The position numbers were made by a program, and so were the translations under genes. A stretch of DNA of 64,000 bases. Source: Alcanivorax sp. REN37 (GTDB lineage Bacteria; Pseudomonadota; Gammaproteobacteria; Pseudomonadales; Alcanivoracaceae). Each line of letters begins with the position of its first letter. Position 1 is the stretch's first letter. Of this stretch, positions 46,183-54,949 are shown piece after piece. The notes below the pieces were generated by a model that was not told the DNA's origin, made no database searches, and worked only from the letters and a program-made list of their open reading frames with translations. Location: positions 2,418,001-2,482,000 of the forward strand of contig NZ_JBGCUO010000001.1 of assembly GCF_041102775.1 (NCBI RefSeq), in the 5' to 3' direction.

Positions 46183-47403
46183 ATGGCCCTGTCCTTGCCG
46201 TTGCCCCGTTTCCTGACCCGTCCCCGCCCCGTTGCCAGCGACCGGGGTATCGAAGCCCCAGCCGCTGCCGGCGGGCTTGATGAACAAGACCGCATTGCCA
46301 TCGAGCGGCGACTGGAACGGCTCTATCGCACTGGTATGTCGCCGGGCGTGGCGTTTGCCCTGCGTCGCCACGGCGAACTGGTGTTTAACCGCGCCTACGG
46401 CGAGGCCGACCGCGAGCAGGGTCGGCCGCTGACCGTGGACACGCCGATTTGTCTGTTTTCCGCCTCGAAAGCGGTCACCGCCATCCTGATCCACCAGTTG
46501 GCGGCGGAAGGTCAGCTCGACCTCTATCAGCGTGTCAGCCATTACCTGCCGGAGTACGGTCGCAACGGCAAGCACCGCACCACGCTGATGCAGGTCTTGA
46601 TGCACCGCGCCGGCATCCCGCGCATCAGCGGCGACGCCAGCGCCGAAGACCTGTTCGACGACGGCCGCATCCTGCAATTGATGTGTGACGCTGAGGCGCA
46701 CCGCCCCGGTCGGTTGCAGTCCTACCACGCTATTACCGGTGGTTTCGTGCTCGGTGAAGTGATCCGCCGGGTCACCGGCGACAGCCCCAATGTGCTGCTC
46801 GATCGTGTCATCCGCCAGCCGCTGGGGATGCGTTATTTCCGTTACGGCGATGACGGTGCAGGGGTACCGGCAGCGCGCAATTACGCCACCGGGGTTCCCT
46901 TGAAAGGGGTGGATTATTTCCTTACCCACGCGGTGGGTGCCGGACTCGGTGAAGTGATCGACGCGTCCAACGACCCACGCTTCCAGCAGGTGGTGATCCC
47001 GGCCGGCAACCTCTACGCCACCGCTGAAGAAGCCTGCCGTTTCTTCCAGCTGCTGCTCGACGGCGGCCGCTATCAGGGCCGCCAAGTGCTGCGCCCAGAC
47101 GTGGTGCGACTGGCCACCACCCGTACCGGCCGTGGCAGCCAGTTCGACCGCACGCTGATGCTGCCGCTGGAGTTCTCCCCCGGCTTCATGCTCGGTGCGC
47201 GCGGGCCGAATATTTTCGGCCTCGGCACCCCGCATGCATTCGGCCATCTCGGCTTCATCAGCATCTACTGCTGGGCTGATCCCGACCGAGCGCTGTCAGC
47301 AGCGCTGCTGACCACCGGCAAATGCGTGGCCGGTCCGTTGGTGCCAGCGGTGATGGCGTTCCAGCATGACCTCAACCGGCGTACTGCCGGCCGCCGTCAG
47401 TAG
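46183..47403 (+). CDS. Serine hydrolase of the beta-lactamase/class C esterase family
   Basis: The product is a 406-aa member of the serine beta-lactamase-like superfamily. The nucleophile motif SxxK is S93-K96 (LFSASKAVT), the second-motif Tyr is in LQSYHAITGG (about residue 185) and the third motif is HLG in FGHLGF. No signal peptide is evident. These features suit a cytoplasmic esterase/lipase of the EstB/LipE-like group rather than a secreted beta-lactamase. The 3' end overlaps the convergent globin gene by seven bases. The start is ATG with only a weak upstream Shine-Dalgarno. Confidence 0.88.
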   Translation: MALSLPLPRFLTRPRPVASDRGIEAPAAAGGLDEQDRIAIERRLERLYRTGMSPGVAFALRRHGELVFNRAYGEADREQGRPLTVDTPICLFSASKAVTAILIHQLAAEGQLDLYQRVSHYLPEYGRNGKHRTTLMQVLMHRAGIPRISGDASAEDLFDDGRILQLMCDAEAHRPGRLQSYHAITGGFVLGEVIRRVTGDSPNVLLDRVIRQPLGMRYFRYGDDGAGVPAARNYATGVPLKGVDYFLTHAVGAGLGEVIDASNDPRFQQVVIPAGNLYATAEEACRFFQLLLDGGRYQGRQVLRPDVVRLATTRTGRGSQFDRTLMLPLEFSPGFMLGARGPNIFGLGTPHAFGHLGFISIYCWADPDRALSAALLTTGKCVAGPLVPAVMAFQHDLNRRTAGRRQ

Positions 47404-47798
47404 GCGCCGCTGATCACGTCAATGCCGCCCTGCATCACCGCGCGCCATTGGCGCTCCAGCTCCGGCACGTACTCCGGGTCGTGGCTGCGGATGGTGGTCA
47501 TTAACGCATCCAGCCACAGTCCGTACCAAGATGGGTGGATGTCATAGCCGCCGCGGCTGTGGCTCTTGCCCAGGTCGCGCAGCTTACCGCCCGGCGCGCC
47601 ACGCGCGTACATGATCAGCCACAGCAAACCCGCACGCAGCAGGTGGCGCTGGGCCGGCATGTCGGTGTCGACGAACTTGGCTCGAATGGCCTCGGATGAG
47701 CCCATGAAATGGGTATAGAAGTCTTCGAAGAAACGTTCGCTACGGCAGCAACGACCGTAACTCTGGAATACGGCATCAGCATCTGACAGCGGCCGCAT
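47397..47798 (-). CDS. Single-domain bacterial globin
   Basis: The product is a 133-aa globin-fold protein. Conserved positions include FFEDFYTHFM in the A-B region, RAGLLWLIMYARG in the E helix area and the KSHSRGGYDIHPSWYGLWLDALM segment, where H80 is the likely proximal (F8) haem ligand. It resembles the single-domain globins (Vitreoscilla or group I hexacoordinate types) more than the 2/2 truncated form, with no reductase domain. The role could be O2 or NO handling; unproven. ATG at 47798 has GGGGAG seven bases upstream. It lies 110 bases after thrC on the same strand. Confidence 0.82.
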   Translation of the reverse strand: MRPLSDADAVFQSYGRCCRSERFFEDFYTHFMGSSEAIRAKFVDTDMPAQRHLLRAGLLWLIMYARGAPGGKLRDLGKSHSRGGYDIHPSWYGLWLDALMTTIRSHDPEYVPELERQWRAVMQGGIDVISGAY

Positions 47799-47908
47799 GG
47801 CGATCTCCCCCAACAACCCAGAGCAGGTGCGTCCTGCCCCCGGCTGGGTGCCCCGATCAAATGCGGCCGGGCGGTGCCTTCCCCAGCACCGCACCGGCCA
47901 CACACTGG

Positions 47909-48988
47909 TTACATCTGTGACAGGATGGCGTCGCGTACCGCGCCCAGTTCGGCGTCGATGGTGACCATGCGCGCTTCGCGGCACTGCTCGATAGCGGTGT
48001 CCGGATCCTTCAGGCCGTTGCCGGTCAGGGTGCAGACCACGGTGGAGCCTTCCGGAATCTTGCCGGAACGGACATCACGCATGGCCCCACCCAGTGACGC
48101 GGCAGACGCCGGCTCACAGAACACCCCTTCTTTTTCTGCCAGCAGACGCTGGGCAGCGAGGATGTCGTTGTCCTGGAGTTCGTCGAACCAGCCCTGTGAT
48201 TCTTTCTGCAGTGCCCACGCTTTATCCCAGGACTGCGGGTTGCCAATGCGGATCGCGGTGGCCACGGTTTCCGGATCAGCTACTGGCCCGCCACGCAGGA
48301 ACGGCGCCGAGCCGGCCGCTTGGTAACCGACCATCTTCGGCAGGCTGTTGCAGACACCAGCACGGTGGTATTCGCTGTAGCCCATCCAATGCGCGGTGAT
48401 GTTGCCAGCGTTGCCGACCGGCAGGCAGTGGAAGTCCGGCGCACGGTTGAGTTCTTCAACGATCTCAAACGCAGCGGTCTTCTGACCTTGCAGGCGGAAC
48501 GGGTTGACCGAGTTGACGATGGTCACGGGCGCCTTGTCAGCGACTTCCTTCACCAGCTGCATGCCGGCGTCGAAGTTACCGCGAATCTGCATGATCACGG
48601 CGCCATACATCATTGCCTGGGCCAGTTTGCCCATGGCGATCTTGCCTTCAGGGATCAGCACGAACGCAGTGATGCCGGCGCGCGCGGCGTAGGCTGCTGC
48701 TGCCGCCGAGGTGTTGCCGGTGGAGGCGCAGATGATGGCATTGCTGCCGGCTTCTACCGCCTTGGTCACCGCCATGGTCATGCCACGGTCTTTGAACGAA
48801 CCGGTCGGGTTCAGACCTTCGTATTTGACGTAGATATCCACGTCCTTGCCGAGCAAGCGGGGAATGTTCTGCAAACGGATCAGCGGCGTGTTGCCCTCGC
48901 CCAGGCTGATCACCGGGGTGTTCTCGGACACCGGCAGGTGGTCGCGGTAGCGGTTGATCAGTCCGGTGTAGCGTTCGCGCATCAACAT
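47909..48988 (-). CDS. thrC: Threonine synthase
   Basis: PLP-dependent enzyme converting O-phosphohomoserine to threonine, 359 aa (the shorter class found with separate hom). The PLP lysine is K66 in GSFKDRGM; the phosphate-binding loop ASTGNTSAA and the C-terminal TGNGLKDP motif are present. It lies 66 bases downstream of hom on the same strand, the usual hom-thrC order in pseudomonads and relatives. The start ATG has only AGAGAG upstream, so translation may depend on hom readthrough. Confidence 0.97.
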   Translation of the reverse strand: MLMRERYTGLINRYRDHLPVSENTPVISLGEGNTPLIRLQNIPRLLGKDVDIYVKYEGLNPTGSFKDRGMTMAVTKAVEAGSNAIICASTGNTSAAAAAYAARAGITAFVLIPEGKIAMGKLAQAMMYGAVIMQIRGNFDAGMQLVKEVADKAPVTIVNSVNPFRLQGQKTAAFEIVEELNRAPDFHCLPVGNAGNITAHWMGYSEYHRAGVCNSLPKMVGYQAAGSAPFLRGGPVADPETVATAIRIGNPQSWDKAWALQKESQGWFDELQDNDILAAQRLLAEKEGVFCEPASAASLGGAMRDVRSGKIPEGSTVVCTLTGNGLKDPDTAIEQCREARMVTIDAELGAVRDAILSQM

Positions 48989-49054
48989 GGAATCTCTCTA
49001 TCTCTCGCTGTACAGGACCGGCGCCCGCCGGCCCATCGTCGGTGTGGGGTGGGC

Positions 49055-50359
49055 TTAGGCGCCCAGGGTGTCCACGCGAATGCGCATGATATCGCCAATC
49101 ACGTCGCCCAGGGCACCGATTTGTTCCAGTGCCTGGCGCATGGCGCTCTCGCGCACGGTGTGGGTCAGCAGCACGATCGGCACCGGGCTGTCGCCGTCCA
49201 CATCCTGCTGGTGCAGCGCCTCAATGCTGATGCCCTGCTCGCTAAGAATGCGGGTGATGTCCGCCAACACGCCGGTGCGGTCACGCACATGCAAGCGCAC
49301 ATAGAAGGAGCACTCGACTTCGTCGATGTCACGCACGCGCTGATCGGACAGGCCATTGGTCTGGAAACCGAGGTAGGGCACGCGGTCCGCCTGCGGCACT
49401 GCCAATGTGCGCGCCAGCTCGATCACGTCCGCCACCACCGCCGAAGCGGTCGGCAGGGAGCCGGCACCGGCGCCGTAGAACAGCGTCGGGCCCACTGCAT
49501 CTCCTTCCACCATGACGCCGTTCTTGACGCCATTGACGTTGGCCAGCAGCACTTCCTTCGGCACCAGCGTCGGGTGCACACGCAGCTCGACACCGTCGCT
49601 GGTTTGGCGGGCAATGCCAAGGTGCTTGATGACGTAGCCGAAATGATCCGCCGCGCGGATATCTTCTGCGGTCAGCTTGCTGATGCCTTCGGTGTACACC
49701 TTGTCGAACTGCAGCGGAATGCCGAACGCCAGCGACGCCAAGATGGTCAGCTTGTGCGCCGCATCGATGCCTTCCACATCGAAGGTGGGATCGGCTTCGG
49801 CATAACCCAGCTCCTGGGCTTCCTTGAGCACGTCAGCGAAATCGCGGCCCTTCTCACGCATTTCAGTGAGGATGAAGTTGCCGGTGCCGTTGATGATGCC
49901 CGCCACCCAATTGATGCGGTTGGCAGCCAGCCCTTCGCTGAGTGCTTTCAGGATCGGGATGCCACCGGCCACCGATGCCTCGAACGCGACGTCCACACCG
50001 TGCTCCGCCGCTGCGGCAAAAATCTCGTTGCCGTGCTCGGCAATCATCGCTTTGTTGGCGGTGACCACGTGCTTACCGTTGGCGATGGCGCGCAGCACCA
50101 GCTCGCGCGCCACCGTGGTGCCACCGATCAGCTCAATCAGGATGTCCAGCTCAGGATCATCAGCTAGCGCCATGACGTCGGCCGACACACGGATGTCGCC
50201 GATATCGCAGTGGGGGTTGGGGCGGCGGGCGCCAATGTGGGTAATCTCGATCGGCCGGCCAATGCGGCGGGCAATATCCGCGGCACTGCTTTGCAATACA
50301 TTGACGGTGCCACTGCCCACCGTTCCCAAACCGGCGATACCGACCTTCACAGGCGCCAC
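49055..50359 (-). CDS. hom: Homoserine dehydrogenase
   Basis: Reduces aspartate semialdehyde to homoserine, the branch point of threonine, methionine and isoleucine synthesis, 434 aa. NAD(P)-binding GLGTVGSG lies at residues 10-17, followed by the catalytic domain (INGTGNFILT, EAQELGYAEADPT) and a C-terminal ACT domain (about 350-430) for feedback inhibition by threonine. The GTG at 50359 is preferred: AGGAG lies seven bases upstream and the protein then starts like other Hom proteins; an ATG at 50374 would place that Shine-Dalgarno inside the gene. A predicted promoter at 50506-50534 gives a leader of about 140 bases. Confidence 0.97.
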   Translation of the reverse strand: MAPVKVGIAGLGTVGSGTVNVLQSSAADIARRIGRPIEITHIGARRPNPHCDIGDIRVSADVMALADDPELDILIELIGGTTVARELVLRAIANGKHVVTANKAMIAEHGNEIFAAAAEHGVDVAFEASVAGGIPILKALSEGLAANRINWVAGIINGTGNFILTEMREKGRDFADVLKEAQELGYAEADPTFDVEGIDAAHKLTILASLAFGIPLQFDKVYTEGISKLTAEDIRAADHFGYVIKHLGIARQTSDGVELRVHPTLVPKEVLLANVNGVKNGVMVEGDAVGPTLFYGAGAGSLPTASAVVADVIELARTLAVPQADRVPYLGFQTNGLSDQRVRDIDEVECSFYVRLHVRDRTGVLADITRILSEQGISIEALHQQDVDGDSPVPIVLLTHTVRESAMRQALEQIGALGDVIGDIMRIRVDTLGA

Positions 50360-50505
50360 AACCTTGCTCCTCATAAACTGATGCGGTCTGCGCCGCGCCG
50401 CAGCGCTGCGCGTGGCCTGCCCAGCGAGCCGCACCCCAGCGATCCCCGCCACGGCAAGCGTGGGGGCAAAGCGGACATGGGATGGAACCGGGCAGGAAGC
50501 CCGAC

Positions 50506-50534
50506 ACCTTACTTGGGCACTTGGGGGACGTCAA
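50506..50534 (-). promoter_or_regulatory. Predicted sigma-70 promoter for hom-thrC
   Basis: On the minus strand TTGACG (50529-50534) is spaced 17 bases from TAAGGT (50506-50511). It lies in the 255-bp dsbC-hom gap, the only such pair I found there. Transcription would begin near 50499. Confidence 0.5.
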
Positions 50535-50614
50535 TGAAGGGCGCGGTGGCCGCGGACTGTGATGAGGTGCAGTGCGCAGCGCCGTGAAAATCGGCGCCGC
50601 GCAGCACCCAAGAT

Positions 50615-51358
50615 TCAGCGCGTGACGCCGAGACGGCGTGCCAGCTGCTCGGCCGGCAGGTAGCCACCCAACTGCTGGCCATCGAGGGAAAACACCGCCG
50701 GCGTGCCGTTGACGCCGAGTTGATGACCGAGCTCCAACTGACGCGCCACCGGGTTGCTGCAAGGAGCCGGCGCGGTGGCCAGCCGACCACGGGTTTTCGA
50801 CTCGGTCATCGCCGCCAGGCTGTCGTCGGCACACCACACCTGCTCCATCAGCTTGCCGCTGGGGCTGTTGGCGCCGGCGCGCGGGAATGCCATGTAATGG
50901 ACGGTGATGCCGAGCGCGTTGATCTGCTCGATCTCACGGTGCATTTTTTGGCAGTAACCGCAGGTGGGATCGGTGAACACCAGGACTTCCGCTTTCTGGT
51001 TGGCCGCCGGGAAGGTGACCGACTGGCTCAGATCAAGCTTCGCCAATTGCTGCGCACGACGGGCCGCCTCACCCTCTTCGGTGAGGTTTTTCACGCCCTG
51101 CTCACTGACTTTGAACAGCTCCCCGGCAATCAAAAAGCTGCCGTCGCTGCTGGCGTAATAACGCTGCTTGCCGTTGAGCTCGATTTCAAACAAGCCGGCC
51201 ATTGGTGTCGGCTCTACCGAGGTCACCACGCCGCCCTGCCCCTCGGCGCGCAGTGCCCGTTCCACATTGCGTTTGATGTCGGTGCTGGCCTGGGCCACGC
51301 CCGCCAACACCGCCAGCAGCAGGACCGCCAGCCCCCCACGCATCCATACTTTGCCCAT
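50615..51358 (-). CDS. dsbC: Thiol:disulfide interchange protein DsbC
   Basis: Periplasmic disulfide isomerase, 247 aa. A signal peptide spans residues 1-24 (ending VAQA). The N-terminal dimerisation domain (to about residue 85) is followed by the thioredoxin-like domain with active site CGYC (C133, C136) and cis-Pro in GTPAVF. A second structural pair, C176 and C200, corresponds to the non-catalytic disulfide of E. coli DsbC. Kept reduced by DsbD (not in this window). ATG at 51358 has GGGAG upstream. It follows xerD by 83 bases, the conserved xerD-dsbC order. Confidence 0.96.
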   Translation of the reverse strand: MGKVWMRGGLAVLLLAVLAGVAQASTDIKRNVERALRAEGQGGVVTSVEPTPMAGLFEIELNGKQRYYASSDGSFLIAGELFKVSEQGVKNLTEEGEAARRAQQLAKLDLSQSVTFPAANQKAEVLVFTDPTCGYCQKMHREIEQINALGITVHYMAFPRAGANSPSGKLMEQVWCADDSLAAMTESKTRGRLATAPAPCSNPVARQLELGHQLGVNGTPAVFSLDGQQLGGYLPAEQLARRLGVTR

Positions 51359-51441
51359 TCGTCTCACTCCCTGTTTTGTTATCGCCGGCACGAGTGTGCC
51401 GCTTCCGTTCTGACGTTGAAAGTGGCGGTTGGTTTCACCGT

Positions 51442-52356
51442 TCATCCGCGCGGATGGTGTTCGGCATGCAGGGTCTTCAACCGCTGCTGAGCCACATGGG
51501 TATAAATCTGCGTGGTGGACAGGTCGCTGTGGCCCAGCAACATCTGCACCACGCGCAAGTCGGCACCGTGATTAAGCAGGTGGGTGGCGAACGCGTGACG
51601 CAAAGTGTGCGGCGACAGCGGCTTACTGATGCCGGCCACCTTGGCCAGATGCTTGATGCGGTACCAGAATGCTTGGCGCGTCATCACCCCGCCTTCGCGG
51701 CCAGGAAACACCATGTCGCTGGCCTGCACCCCCAGCAACTCTGCGCGCGCTTGGCGCAGATAGCGCTCCAGCCAGCGTAGCGCCTCGTCACCCAATGGCA
51801 CCAAGCGCTCTTTGCGGCCCTTGCCCATCACCCGCACCAGCCCTTGAGTGAGGCTCACTTGGGTCAGTGTTAGGCCGGTCAGCTCAGACACCCGCAGGCC
51901 AGCGGCATAAATCACTTCCAGCATGGCGCGATCGCGCAGTCCCAGCGCACTGTCGAGGTCCGGCGCCGCCAGCAACTGCTCCACATCTTGTTCGGTGAGG
52001 GTGTCCGGCAGCCGCCGGCCGAGACGTGGGCGCTCCACCCGCAGCGTCGGATCCTCGGCGATACGGCCCTCGCGCAGTAACCAGCGGTAGAACCCGCGCA
52101 GCGCCGACAGATGCCGCGCCACCGAACGCGGGCTCATGTTGGCGGCGGCCAGCGCGCTGAGATAGCGATACAGGTCGCCACGGTGACAGCCGGGCAAGCT
52201 GGCGCCCTGCTCTGCACACCAGCGGCCGAACCGGGTTACATCGCGACGGTAATTGTCGAGGCTGTGGGGACTGAGGCCTTTTTCCAGCCATAGGCTGTCC
52301 AGCCACTGCTGGATCAAGGCGGCGTCGGCCGCCGTCGGCGCCAGGACTGCACTCAT
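51442..52356 (-). CDS. xerD: Site-specific tyrosine recombinase XerD
   Basis: Chromosome dimer resolution recombinase acting with XerC at dif under FtsK control, 304 aa. All catalytic residues are visible: R155 (AGLRVSEL), K179, H250 and R253 (SPHTLRHAFATHLL), H276 (LGHSDLSTTQIY) and nucleophile Y285. The N-terminal core-binding domain spans about residues 14-105. ATG at 52356 was chosen; a TTG 15 bases upstream is possible. XerD rather than XerC is supported by the dsbC-hom-thrC neighbourhood. No dif site was noticed in the window. Confidence 0.95.
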   Translation of the reverse strand: MSAVLAPTAADAALIQQWLDSLWLEKGLSPHSLDNYRRDVTRFGRWCAEQGASLPGCHRGDLYRYLSALAAANMSPRSVARHLSALRGFYRWLLREGRIAEDPTLRVERPRLGRRLPDTLTEQDVEQLLAAPDLDSALGLRDRAMLEVIYAAGLRVSELTGLTLTQVSLTQGLVRVMGKGRKERLVPLGDEALRWLERYLRQARAELLGVQASDMVFPGREGGVMTRQAFWYRIKHLAKVAGISKPLSPHTLRHAFATHLLNHGADLRVVQMLLGHSDLSTTQIYTHVAQQRLKTLHAEHHPRG

Positions 52357-52474
52357 GGAAATGCTCTGCAAATCGGGAATTTACCAAACATAACAGCGCC
52401 CTCAGAAGTGCTGTAGTAATAATTCCTGTGGGAAATAAGTCCACAACAAACTGCTAAGCAGAGGGAGCATCGCT

Positions 52475-52732
52475 ATGGCCATCCTGACCTGGATCATCCT
52501 CGGCCTGATCGCCGGGGTCATCGCTAAATGGATCATGCCGGGACGCGATCCGGGCGGTTTCATCATCACCGTGATCATCGGCATCGCCGGCGCCTTCGTC
52601 GGTGGCTGGCTGGGCAACATGCTCGGCATCGGCACCACTACCACCGGCGGCCTGTCGATCGCTTCGATCGTCACCGCTGTGGTCGGCGCCATTGTGCTGC
52701 TGGCACTCTACCGCCTGATCGCGCGCGCCTGA
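52475..52732 (+). CDS. GlsB/YeaQ/YmgE family stress-response membrane protein
   Basis: The product is an 85-aa inner-membrane protein with three hydrophobic helices and many glycines (GLIAGVIAKWIMPG, GIAGAFVGGWLGNML), the transglycosylase-associated (YeaQ) family. Members are general-stress induced with unknown biochemistry. AGAGGGAGC precedes the ATG. The 118-bp upstream region to xerD is AT-rich with TAGTAATAATT at 52416-52426 and a GTGG/CCAC hairpin (52431-52445), a plausible promoter zone. It is convergent with rplS across the bidirectional terminator 52750-52777. Confidence 0.88.
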   Translation: MAILTWIILGLIAGVIAKWIMPGRDPGGFIITVIIGIAGAFVGGWLGNMLGIGTTTTGGLSIASIVTAVVGAIVLLALYRLIARA

Positions 52733-52749
52733 GCGTATCCACCAGGCAC

Positions 52750-52777
52750 AAAAAAGGGCCGCATTGCGGCCCTTTTT
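52750..52777. terminator. Bidirectional rho-independent terminator (YeaQ-like gene / rplS operon)
   Basis: A 7-bp stem GGGCCGC/GCGGCCC (52756-52762 with 52766-52772) with a 3-base loop is flanked by six A and five T, so it works on both strands, ending the small stress gene and the rpsP-rimM-trmD-rplS operon. Confidence 0.9.
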
Positions 52778-52800
52778 CTATGCGCGGAAAGCACGCCGGC

Positions 52801-53166
52801 TCAGTTGGCCGAACGCACCTTCTCTTTGATGCGCGCGGACTTGCCGGAGCGCTCACGCAGGAAGTACAGCTTGGCGCGACGTACATCACCACGACGCTCA
52901 ACGGTGATGGAGTCCACCAGCGGGCTGTGGGTCTGGAAGGTACGTTCTACGCCCACGCCGTGGGACATCTTGCGCACGGTGAACGCGGAGTTCAGGCCGC
53001 GGTTGCGCTTGCCGATAACCACGCCGGTGAATGCCTGCAGACGCTCGCGGGCGCCCTCTTTCACCTTTACCTGTACGGTCACGGTGTCGCCCGGTGCGAA
53101 GTCCGGCACATTGGTCTTCAGTTGTGCTTGCTCAACTTCCTGCACCAGAAGTTTGCTGCCGCTCAT
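52801..53166 (-). CDS. rplS: 50S ribosomal protein L19
   Basis: Ribosomal protein L19 at the 30S/50S interface, 121 aa, normal length. The [18 protein letters not shown] start, [18 protein letters not shown] and [26 protein letters not shown] central and C-terminal segments are diagnostic (residues 86-105 read [20 protein letters not shown]). It is the last gene of the rpsP-rimM-trmD-rplS operon, 49 bases after trmD, and ends at the bidirectional terminator. Confidence 0.98.
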   Translation of the reverse strand: MSGSKLLVQEVEQAQLKTNVPDFAPGDTVTVQVKVKEGARERLQAFTGVVIGKRNRGLNSAFTVRKMSHGVGVERTFQTHSPLVDSITVERRGDVRRAKLYFLRERSGKSARIKEKVRSAN

Positions 53167-53215
53167 GTCTGCCTGCTCCTGTTACTGTCATGGCCGGCAC
53201 TGGGACCGGTCGTTG

Positions 53216-53983
53216 TTACGCTGTCGAATCCTGCTCGCGGATGAATTCCGCCAGCAATTCCTGTTCTTCCTTGCTGAGCCCAGGGTCAACTTGTCGGGCT
53301 GCCAGCAAATCCGGTCGGCGCTGCCAGGTGCGTCCCAGTGACTGCTTGAGACGCCAACGGCGTACCGCTTCATGGTGGCCACTGAGCAGCACATCCGGCA
53401 CCCGCCGCCCGGCAATATCCACCGGGCGCGTATAGTGCGGACAATCCAGCAGGTTGGTCAGTGATCCACTGAACGAATCCTGCTCCGCCGATTCCCGATG
53501 TCCGAGGACCCCGGGCAACCGGCGCGCCATGGCATCCATCAACACCATGGCGGGCAGCTCGCCGCCGCTGAGCACGTAGTCACCGATCGACCACTGCTCA
53601 TCCACTTCCATTTCCACAACCCGCTCGTCGATACCTTCGTAGCGGCCTGCGATCAAAATCAATGCTGGCTCGGAAGCCAACCGATCCACTGCCGCTTGCG
53701 TCAGCGGCGACCCTTGCGGGGTCAGGTAGATCACTTTTGCCGAGCTGCCCACTTGCTCGCGGGCACTGGCCAAAGCCGCCAACAGCGGCTCCACCTTCAT
53801 CAGCATTCCCGGGCCGCCACCAAACGGGCGGTCGTCCACGGTGCCGTGGCGGTCGGTGGTGAAATCCCGCGGGTTCACCGCCGAAACGGTCAACCGCCCG
53901 CTGTCCACCGCGCGACCGGTAATGCCGTATCCGGTCAGCGCCTGGAGCATGTCGGGAAACAGCGTCAACAGCGCCAGTTTCAT
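53216..53983 (-). CDS. trmD: tRNA (guanine-N1)-methyltransferase TrmD
   Basis: SPOUT-class enzyme that makes m1G37 next to the anticodon and prevents +1 frameshifting, 255 aa. The trefoil-knot SAM site is visible as [15 protein letters not shown] and [15 protein letters not shown]; the [11 protein letters not shown] substrate loop lies near residue 50. ATG at 53983 with GGAGCAGG upstream gives the family start [12 protein letters not shown]. It is 13 bases downstream of rimM and 49 upstream of rplS in the standard operon. Confidence 0.98.
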   Translation of the reverse strand: MKLALLTLFPDMLQALTGYGITGRAVDSGRLTVSAVNPRDFTTDRHGTVDDRPFGGGPGMLMKVEPLLAALASAREQVGSSAKVIYLTPQGSPLTQAAVDRLASEPALILIAGRYEGIDERVVEMEVDEQWSIGDYVLSGGELPAMVLMDAMARRLPGVLGHRESAEQDSFSGSLTNLLDCPHYTRPVDIAGRRVPDVLLSGHHEAVRRWRLKQSLGRTWQRRPDLLAARQVDPGLSKEEQELLAEFIREQDSTA

Positions 53984-53996
53984 ACCTGCTCCCGGC

Positions 53997-54536
53997 TCAG
54001 AATTCGGGATCCCAATCCACCTCGACGGTGCCCGCCTCAGTGTCGATATCACCGACTACATCACCCGGCAGCCACGGAATCAGGCGTTCCTGCCGATCCA
54101 TGCTGTCACGGTCGCCGCGCACCACCATGACATCGTTGGCACCGGTCTCGAACAAACGATCCAAGCGCCCCAAGTCACGGCCGTCAGCGAGCTTGACCCG
54201 CAGGCCAATGAGATCACGCCAATAGATCTCGTCATCCGCTGCCGGCGGCAGGGTATCGCGGGCGATGGCGATGTCGCGGCCGATCAAACGGCGCTCAACA
54301 TCGGTACGGTCCACCACCCCATCAAGCAGTGCCACCAGCCCCTTGCCTTGCAGGCGGCCGTTGGCCAGCTTGATCGGCTGCCAGCCGGCATCCATACGGA
54401 TAAACCACGGCTGATAGTCGAAAATATTCTCGCGGGGATCGGTGAAGGATTGCACCTTGACCCATCCCTTAATGCCATAGGCCGCAACAATGCGGCCTAT
54501 GACCAGTGCGTCTGCGTCGGACAAAGCGGTCTGCAT
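53997..54536 (-). CDS. rimM: Ribosome maturation factor RimM
   Basis: 30S assembly factor that helps mature the head domain around S19, 179 aa. Family hallmarks are [22 protein letters not shown] at the N-terminus (written here across residues 11-32), the [15 protein letters not shown] region and the C-terminal PRC-barrel ending in [12 protein letters not shown] and VDWDPEF. ATG at 54536 lies one base after the rpsP stop (54538-54540). Second gene of rpsP-rimM-trmD-rplS. Confidence 0.97.
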   Translation of the reverse strand: MQTALSDADALVIGRIVAAYGIKGWVKVQSFTDPRENIFDYQPWFIRMDAGWQPIKLANGRLQGKGLVALLDGVVDRTDVERRLIGRDIAIARDTLPPAADDEIYWRDLIGLRVKLADGRDLGRLDRLFETGANDVMVVRGDRDSMDRQERLIPWLPGDVVGDIDTEAGTVEVDWDPEF

Positions 54537-54537
54537 A

Positions 54538-54789
54538 TCAAGCAGACTGCTTGCGGTGCTCCTTGAGCAGCGACTGAACGCGCTCGGAGGTGCCGGCGCC
54601 GTTGCCAACCCAGTGCGCCAGACGCTCTTCGTTCAGGTTCAGACGCACTTCGCCACCGCGAGCGATCGGGTTAAAGAAACCCAGGCGCTCGATGAAGCGG
54701 CCATCACGCGCATTGCGGCTGTCAGTTACCACAACGTGGTAGAACGGACGCTTTTTTGACCCGCCACGGGCCAGACGAATGGTTACCAT
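54538..54789 (-). CDS. rpsP: 30S ribosomal protein S16
   Basis: Ribosomal protein S16, 83 aa. The start [19 protein letters not shown] and the middle [16 protein letters not shown] segment are invariant in bacteria. First gene of the rpsP-rimM-trmD-rplS operon; 160 bases separate it from the ffh stop, which is where its own promoter should lie, though I could not pick a clear hexamer pair. Confidence 0.99.
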   Translation of the reverse strand: MVTIRLARGGSKKRPFYHVVVTDSRNARDGRFIERLGFFNPIARGGEVRLNLNEERLAHWVGNGAGTSERVQSLLKEHRKQSA

Positions 54790-54949
54790 ACGGTTTCTCT
54801 GCCTTGTAATCTTTGCTTTCGGGACTCCGCCACGGCGGCCGACCCCCGGAATCCGCGACTCGGACCCAGAAAGGCCGCAGATTGTAGCCATGTCGCCGCG
54901 ACTTTGAAAGGGGTTTTTTCATTGGCGGCCACCGCAGCGGCCGCCGGCG

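Noticed and set aside
48320..50167. Long open frame of about 615 codons on the plus strand opposite thrC-hom
   Set aside because: Antisense shadow of hom and thrC: composition is His/Gln/Val-rich with no domain, as expected for the complement of GC-rich coding DNA. Similar shadows opposite yfhM, uup, pbpC and the ABC exporter were rejected for the same reason.
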